Source: Paramoeba atlantica
Lineage: Eukaryota > Discosea
NCBI GenBank assembly: GCA_977017575.1
Contig: CDRNVI010000083.1
Span: 248,001-312,000 of the forward strand
Direction of reading: 5' to 3'
DNA: 64,000 nt
Shown here piece by piece: positions 57,401 to 64,000 of this stretch (positions are counted from its first letter, which is position 1; every line of letters begins with the position of its first letter). A program made the translations under genes and the position numbers. The notes under the pieces are model-generated. The model saw only the letters and a list, made by a program, of their open reading frames with translations. It did no database searches and had not been told where the DNA came from.

Positions 57401-60400
57401 TTGTTAAGCCCCTTTCTTTTGTTAAGCCCCTTTCTTTTGTTAAGACCCTTTCTTTTGTTAAGACCCTTTCTTTTGTTAAGCCCCTTTCTTTTGTTAAGAC
57501 CCTTTCTTTTGTTAAGAACCTTTCTTTTGTTAAGACCCTTTCTTTTGTTAAGACCCTTTCTTTTGTTAAGACCCTTTCTTTTGTTAAGACCCTTTCTTTT
57601 GTTAAGACCTTTTCTTTTGTTAAGACCCTTTCTTTTGTTAAGACCCTTTCTTTTGTTAAGCCCCTTTCTTTTGTTAAGACCCTTTCTTTTGTTAAGCCCC
57701 TTTCTTTTGTTAAGCCCCTTTCTTTTGTTAAGCCCCTTTCTTTTGTAAAGCCCCTTTCTTTTGTTAAGACCCTTTCTTTTGTTAAGACCCTTTCTTTTGT
57801 TAAGACCCTTTCTTTTGTTAAGCCCCTTTCTTTTGTTAAGACCCTTTCTTTTGTTAAGACCCTTTCTTTTGTTAAGACCCTTTCTTTTGTTAAGACCCTT
57901 TCTTTTGTTAAGACCCTTTCTTTTGTTAAGACCCTTTCTTTTGTTAAAACCCTTTCTTTTGTTAAGCCCCTTTCTTTTGTTAAGCCCCTTTCTTTTGTTA
58001 AGACCCTTTCTTTTGTTAAGACCCTTTCTTTTGTTAAGACCCTTTCTTTTGTTAAGACCCTTTCTTTTGTTAAGCCCCTTTCTTTTGTTAAGACCCTTTC
58101 TTTTGTTAAGACCCTTTCTTTTGTTAAGACCCTTTCTTTTGTTAAGACCCTTTCTTTTGTTAAGACCCTTTCTTTTATTAAGACCCTTTCTTTTGTTAAG
58201 ACCCTTTCTTTTGTTAAGCCCCTTTCTTTTGTTAAGCCCCTTTCTTTTGTTAAGACCCTTTCTTTTGTTAAGCCCCTTTCTTTTGTTAAGCCCCTTTCTT
58301 TTGTTAAGACCCTTTCTTTTGTTAAGACCCTTTCTTTTGTTAAGACCCTTTCTTTTGTTAAGCCCCTTTCTTTTGTTAAGACCCTTTCTTTTGTTAAGAC
58401 CCTTTCTTTTGTTAAGACCCTTTCTTTTGTTAAGACCCTTTCTTTTGTTAAGACCCTTTCTTTTGTTAAGCCCCTTTCTTTTGTTAAGACCCTTTCTTTT
58501 GTTAAGACCCTTTCTTTTGTTAAGACCCTTTCTTTTGTTAAGACCCTTTCTTTTGTTAAGACCCTTTCTTTTGTTAAGACCCTTTCTTTTGTTAAAACCC
58601 TTTCTTTTGTTAAGCCCCTTTCTTTTGTTAAGCCCCTTTCTTTTGTTAAGACCCTTTCTTTTGTTAAGCCCCTTTCTTTTGTTAAGACCCTTTCTTTTGT
58701 TAAGACCCTTTCTTTTGTTAAGACCCTTTCTTTTGTTAAGCCCCTTTCTTTTGTTAAGACCCTTTCTTTTGTTAAGACCCTTTCTTTTGTTAAGCCCCTT
58801 TCTTTTGTTAAGACCCTTTCTTTTGTTAAGCCCCTTTCTTTTGTTAAGACCCTTTCTTTTGTTAAAACCCTTTCTTTTGTTAAGCCCCTTTCTTTTGTTA
58901 AGACCCTTTCTTTTGTTAAGCCCCTTTCTTTTGTTAAGACCCTTTCTTTTGTTAAGACCCTTTCTTTTGTTAAGCCCCTTTCTTTTGTTAAGACCCTTTC
59001 TTTTGTTAAGACCCTTTCTTTTGTTAAGACCCTTTCTTTTGTTAAGCCCCTTTTTTTTGTTAAGACCCTTTCTTTTGTTAAGACCCTTTCTTTTGTTAAG
59101 ACCCTTTCTTTTGTTAAGACCCTTTCTTTTGTTAAGACCCTTTCTTTTGTTAAGACCCTTTCTTTTGCTAAGACCCTTCCTTTTGTTAAGACCCTTTCTT
59201 TTGTTAAGACCCTTTCTTTTGTTAAGACCCTTTCTTTTGTTAAGACCCTTTCTTTTGTTAAGACCCTTTCTTTTGCTAAGACCCTTCCTTTTGTTAAGAC
59301 CCTTTCTTTTGTTAAGACCCTTTCTTTTGTTAAGACCCTTTCTTTTGTTAAGACCCTTTCTTTTGTTAAGACCCTTTCTTTTGTTAAGACCCTTTCTTTT
59401 GTTAAGACCCTTTCTTTTGTTAAGACCCTTTCTTTTGTTAAGACCCTTTCTTTTGTTAAGACCCTTTCTTTTGTTAAGACCCTTTCTTTTGTTAAGACCC
59501 TTTCTTTTGTTAAGACCCTTTCTTTTGTTAAGACCCTTTCTTTTGTTAAGACCCTTTCTTTTATTAAGATCCTTTCTTTTGTTAAGACCCTTTCTTTTGT
59601 TAAGCCCCTTTCTTTTGTTAAGCCCCTTTCTTTTGTTAAGACCCTTTCTTTTGTTAAGCCCCTTTCTTTTGTTAAGACCCTTTCTTTTGTTAAGACCCTT
59701 TCTTTTGTTAAGACCTTTTCTTTTGTTAAGACCCTTTCTTTTGTTAAGCCCCTTTCTTTTGTTAAGACCCTTTCTTTTGTTAAGACCCTTTCTTTTGTTA
59801 AGACCCTTTCTTTTGTTAAGACCCTTTCTTTTGTTAAGACCCTTTCTTTTGTTAAAACCCTTTCTTTTGTTAAGCCCCTTTCTTTTGTTAAGACCCTTTC
59901 TTTTGTTAAAACCCTTTCTTTTGTTAAGACCCTTTCTTTTGTTAAGACCCTTTCTTTTGTTAAGCCCCTTTCTTTTGTTAAGACCCTTTCTTTTGTTAAG
60001 ACCCTTTCTTTTGTTAAGCCCCTTTCTTTTGTTAAGCCCCTTTCTTTTGTTAAGACCCTTTCTTTTGTTAAGACCCTTTCTTTTGTTAAGCCCCTTTCTT
60101 TTGTTAAGACCTTTTCTTTTGTTAAGCCCCTTTTTTTTGTTAAGACCCTTTCTTTTGTTAAGACCCTTTCTTTTGTTAAGACCCTTTCTTTTGTTAAGAC
60201 CCTTTCTTTTGTTAAGACCCTTTCTTTTGTTAAAACCCTTTCTTTTGTTAAGCCCCTTTCTTTTGTTAAGACCCTTTCTTTTGTTAAGACCCTTTCTTTT
60301 GTTAAGACCCTTTCTTTTGTTAAGCCCCTTTCTTTTGTTAAGACCCTTTCTTTTGTTAAGACCCTTTCTTTTGTTAAGACCCTTTCTTTTGTTAAGACCC

Positions 60401-63400
60401 TTTCTTTTGTTAAAACCCTTTCTTTTGTTAAGCCCCTTTCTTTTGTTAAGCCCCTTTCTTTTGTTAAGACCCTTTCTTTTGTTAAGACCCTTTCTTTTGT
60501 TAAGACCCTTTCTTTTGTTAAGACCCTTTCTTTTGTTAAGACCCTTTCTTTTGTTAAGACCCTTTCTTTTGTTAAGACCCTTTCTTTTGTTAAGACCCTT
60601 TCTTTTGTTAAGACCCTTTCTTTTGTTAAGCCCCTTTCTTTTGTTAAGACCCTTTCTTTTGTTAAGACCCTTTCTTTTGTTAAGACCCTTTCTTTTGTTA
60701 AGCCCCTTTTTTTTGTTAAGACCCTTTCTTTTGTTAAGACCCTTTCTTTTGTTAAGACCCTTTCTTTTGTTAAGACCCTTTCTTTTGTTAAGCCCCTTTC
60801 TTTTGTTAAGACCCTTTCTTTTGTTAAGACCCTTTCTTTTGTTAAGACCCTTTCTTTTGTTAAGACCCTTTCTTTTGTTAAGCCCCTTTTTTTTGTTAAG
60901 ACCCTTTCTTTTGTTAAGACCCTTTCTTTTGTTAAGCCCCTTTCTTTTGTTAAGACCCTTTCTTTTGTTAAGACCCTTTCTTTTGTTAAGACCCTTTCTT
61001 TTGTTAAGACCCTTTCTTTTGTTAAGACCCTTTCTTTTGTTAAGACCCTTTCTTTTGTTAAAACCCTTTCTTTTGTTAAGCCCCTTTCTTTTGTTAAGAC
61101 CCTTTCTTTTGTTAAGACCCTTTCTTTTGTTAAGACCCTTTCTTTTGTTAAGACCCTTTCTTTTGTTAAGCCCCTTTCTTTTGTTAAGACCCTTTCTTTT
61201 GTTAAGACCCTTTCTTTTGTTAAGACCCTTTCTTTTGTTAAGACCCTTTCTTTTGTTAAGACCCTTTCTTTTATTAAGACCCTTTCTTTTGTTAAGACCC
61301 TTTCTTTTGTTAAGCCCCTTTCTTTTGTTAAGCCCCTTTCTTTTGTTAAGACCCTTTCTTTTGTTAAGCCCCTTTCTTTTGTTAAGCCCCTTTCTTTTGT
61401 TAAGACCCTTTCTTTTGTTAAGACTCTTTCTTTTGTTAAGCCCCTTTCTTTTGTTAAGACCCTTTCTTTTGTTAAGACCCTTTCTTTTGTTAAGACCCTT
61501 TCTTTTGTTAAGACCCTTTCTTTTGTTAAGACCCTTTCTTTTGTTAAGCCCCTTTCTTTTGTTAAGACCCTTTCTTTTGTTAAGACCCTTTCTTTTGTTA
61601 AGACCCTTTCTTTTGTTAAGACCCTTTCTTTTGTTAAGACCCTTTCTTTTGTTAAGACCCTTTCTTTTGTTAAAACCCTTTCTTTTGTTAAGCCCCTTTC
61701 TTTTGTTAAGCCCCTTTCTTTTGTTAAGACCCTTTCTTTTGTTAAGCCCCTTTCTTTTGTTAAGACCCTTTCTTTTGTTAAGACCCTTTCTTTTGTTAAG
61801 ACCCTTTCTTTTGTTAAGACCCTTTCTTTTGTTAAGACCCTTTCTTTTGTTAAAACCCTTTCTTTTGTTAAGCCCCTTTCTTTTGTTAAGACCCTTTCTT
61901 TTGTTAAAACCCTTTCTTTTGTTAAGCCCCTTTCTTTTGTTAAGCCCCTTTCTTTTGTTAAGACCCTTTCTTTTGTTAAGACCCTTTCTTTTGTTAAGCC
62001 CCTTTCTTTTGTTAAGACCCTTTCTTTTGTTAAGAACCTTTCTTTTGTTAAGACCCTTTCTTTTGTTAAGACCCTTTCTTTTGTTAAGACCCTTTCTTTT
62101 GTTAAGACCCTTTCTTTTGTTAAGACCTTTTCTTTTGTTAAGACCCTTTCTTTTGTTAAGACCCTTTCTTTTGTTAAGCCCCTTTCTTTTGTTAAGACCC
62201 TTTCTTTTGTTAAGCCCCTTTCTTTTGTTAAGCCCCTTTCTTTTGTTAAGCCCCTTTCTTTTGTAAAGCCCCTTTCTTTTGTTAAGACCCTTTCTTTTGT
62301 TAAGACCCTTTCTTTTGTTAAGACCCTTTCTTTTGTTAAGCCCCTTTCTTTTGTTAAGACCCTTTCTTTTGTTAAGACCCTTTCTTTTGTTAAGACCCTT
62401 TCTTTTGTTAAGACCCTTTCTTTTGTTAAGACCCTTTCTTTTGTTAAGACCCTTTCTTTTGTTAAAACCCTTTCTTTTGTTAAGCCCCTTTCTTTTGTTA
62501 AGCCCCTTTCTTTTGTTAAGACCCTTTCTTTTGTTAAGACCCTTTCTTTTGTTAAGACCCTTTCTTTTGTTAAGACCCTTTCTTTTGTTAAGCCCCTTTC
62601 TTTTGTTAAGACCCTTTCTTTTGTTAAGACCCTTTCTTTTGTTAAGACCCTTTCTTTTGTTAAGACCCTTTCTTTTGTTAAGACCCTTTCTTTTATTAAG
62701 ACCCTTTCTTTTGTTAAGACCCTTTCTTTTGTTAAGCCCCTTTCTTTTGTTAAGCCCCTTTCTTTTGTTAAGACCCTTTCTTTTGTTAAGCCCCTTTCTT
62801 TTGTTAAGCCCCTTTCTTTTGTTAAGACCCTTTCTTTTGTTAAGACCCTTTCTTTTGTTAAGACCCTTTCTTTTGTTAAGCCCCTTTCTTTTGTTAAGAC
62901 CCTTTCTTTTGTTAAGACCCTTTCTTTTGTTAAGACCCTTTCTTTTGTTAAGACCCTTTCTTTTGTTAAGACCCTTTCTTTTGTTAAGCCCCTTTCTTTT
63001 GTTAAGACCCTTTCTTTTGTTAAGACCCTTTCTTTTGTTAAGACCCTTTCTTTTGTTAAGACCCTTTCTTTTGTTAAGACCCTTTCTTTTGTTAAGACCC
63101 TTTCTTTTGTTAAAACCCTTTCTTTTGTTAAGCCCCTTTCTTTTGTTAAGCCCCTTTCTTTTGTTAAGACCCTTTCTTTTGTTAAGCCCCTTTCTTTTGT
63201 TAAGACCCTTTCTTTTGTTAAGACCCTTTCTTTTGTTAAGACCCTTTCTTTTGTTAAGCCCCTTTCTTTTGTTAAGACCCTTTCTTTTGTTAAGACCCTT
63301 TCTTTTGTTAAGCCCCTTTCTTTTGTTAAGACCCTTTCTTTTGTTAAGCCCCTTTCTTTTGTTAAGACCCTTTCTTTTGTTAAAACCCTTTCTTTTGTTA

Positions 63401-64000
63401 AGCCCCTTTCTTTTGTTAAGACCCTTTCTTTTGTTAAGCCCCTTTCTTTTGTTAAGACCCTTTCTTTTGTTAAGACCCTTTCTTTTGTTAAGCCCCTTTC
63501 TTTTGTTAAGACCCTTTCTTTTGTTAAGACCCTTTCTTTTGTTAAGACCCTTTCTTTTGTTAAGCCCCTTTTTTTTGTTAAGACCCTTTCTTTTGTTAAG
63601 ACCCTTTCTTTTGTTAAGACCCTTTCTTTTGTTAAGACCCTTTCTTTTGTTAAGACCCTTTCTTTTGTTAAGACCCTTTCTTTTGCTAAGACCCTTCCTT
63701 TTGTTAAGACCCTTTCTTTTGTTAAGACCCTTTCTTTTGTTAAGACCCTTTCTTTTGTTAAGACCCTTTCTTTTGTTAAGACCCTTTCTTTTGCTAAGAC
63801 CCTTCCTTTTGTTAAGACCCTTTCTTTTGTTAAGACCCTTTCTTTTGTTAAGACCCTTTCTTTTGTTAAGACCCTTTCTTTTGTTAAGACCCTTTCTTTT
63901 GTTAAGACCCTTTCTTTTGTTAAGACCCTTTCTTTTGTTAAGACCCTTTCTTTTGTTAAGACCCTTTCTTTTGTTAAGACCCTTTCTTTTGTTAAGACCC
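51470..64000. repeat. Giant 18-bp satellite array, part 2 (about 696 copies), runs off the window
   Basis: Same unit, orientation and variants as part 1. A block containing the rare variant TTTTGTAAAG at 57741-57750 is repeated at 62259-62268, exactly 4,518 bp (251 units) apart. TTATTAAG variants at about 56754 and 58177 recur at about 61272 and 62694 with the same offset. The array therefore contains a direct segmental duplication of at least 1.4 kb. Confidence 0.98.

Noticed and set aside
33705-62266. Open frames of up to about 5,500 codons on both strands across the satellite
   Set aside because: An 18-bp unit without stops in two frames per strand gives endless open frames automatically. 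There is no start context, no domain and equal openness on both strands.
33838-64000. Telomeric repeat array
   Set aside because: The unit is 18 bp, not TTAGGG-like, and the same repeat occurs as short internal stretches at 23998, 24623 and 25480.

Overview
This window looks like eukaryotic, repeat-dominated DNA, most likely from a euglenozoan (kinetoplastid or diplonemid). The main clue is a sequence that occurs three times (24691-24727, 29642-29675, and on the minus strand at 50968-50932). Its last 20 bases, ACAGTTTCTGTACCTTGTTG, match the 3' end of trypanosomatid and diplonemid spliced leaders (SL) as I remember them (about 17 of 20). Other elements fit that setting: LINEs with an R2/CRE-type endonuclease, and a retroelement with inverted terminal repeats. 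Species-level identity cannot be read from the sequence.

Layout. 1-9.5 kb: a hAT transposase relic in two separated pieces (1-535, 8443-9289). Between them lie a hairpin, a 112-bp tandem array, a PIF1-helicase/Ulp1-protease relic, two minisatellites, one intact-looking Tc1/mariner element (4595-6152), and a second, decayed Tc1/mariner copy split by a 350-bp MITE. 9.8-10.3 kb: SRP19, the only clear host gene. 10.3-14.9 kb: foldbacks, dispersed repeats and a gag-like fossil. 14979-18213: a retroelement fossil with 82-bp inverted ends (gag-like, RT, RNase H). 18.8-19.7 kb: a second RNase H fossil.

20.2-33.8 kb is a cluster of two LINE families with a C-terminal restriction-like endonuclease. 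I call them LINE-A (full copy 25631-29641) and LINE-B (full copy 29642-33836). The cluster also holds truncated or inverted copies of each, an unknown 211-residue ORF, and an SL-headed, poly(A)-tailed retrocopy (24676-25479). Short stretches of an 18-bp repeat separate these insertions.

33838-64000 is that same 18-bp satellite, about 1,600 copies, broken once by a 1,068-bp Mutator-like insertion (50402-51469). Its very long open frames are a by-product of an 18-bp period and not genes.

Best candidate for a new system: the LINEs and the retrocopy all meet the satellite at the same phase of the 18-bp unit. The right flank always restarts at CTTTTGTTAAG, usually after poly(A), and two of the left flanks end at TTTCTTTTGT. 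Two insertions start with the spliced leader. The simplest reading is a satellite-targeted, R2-like retrotransposon machinery that copies mature trans-spliced mRNAs (its own and one other) into an 18-bp satellite.
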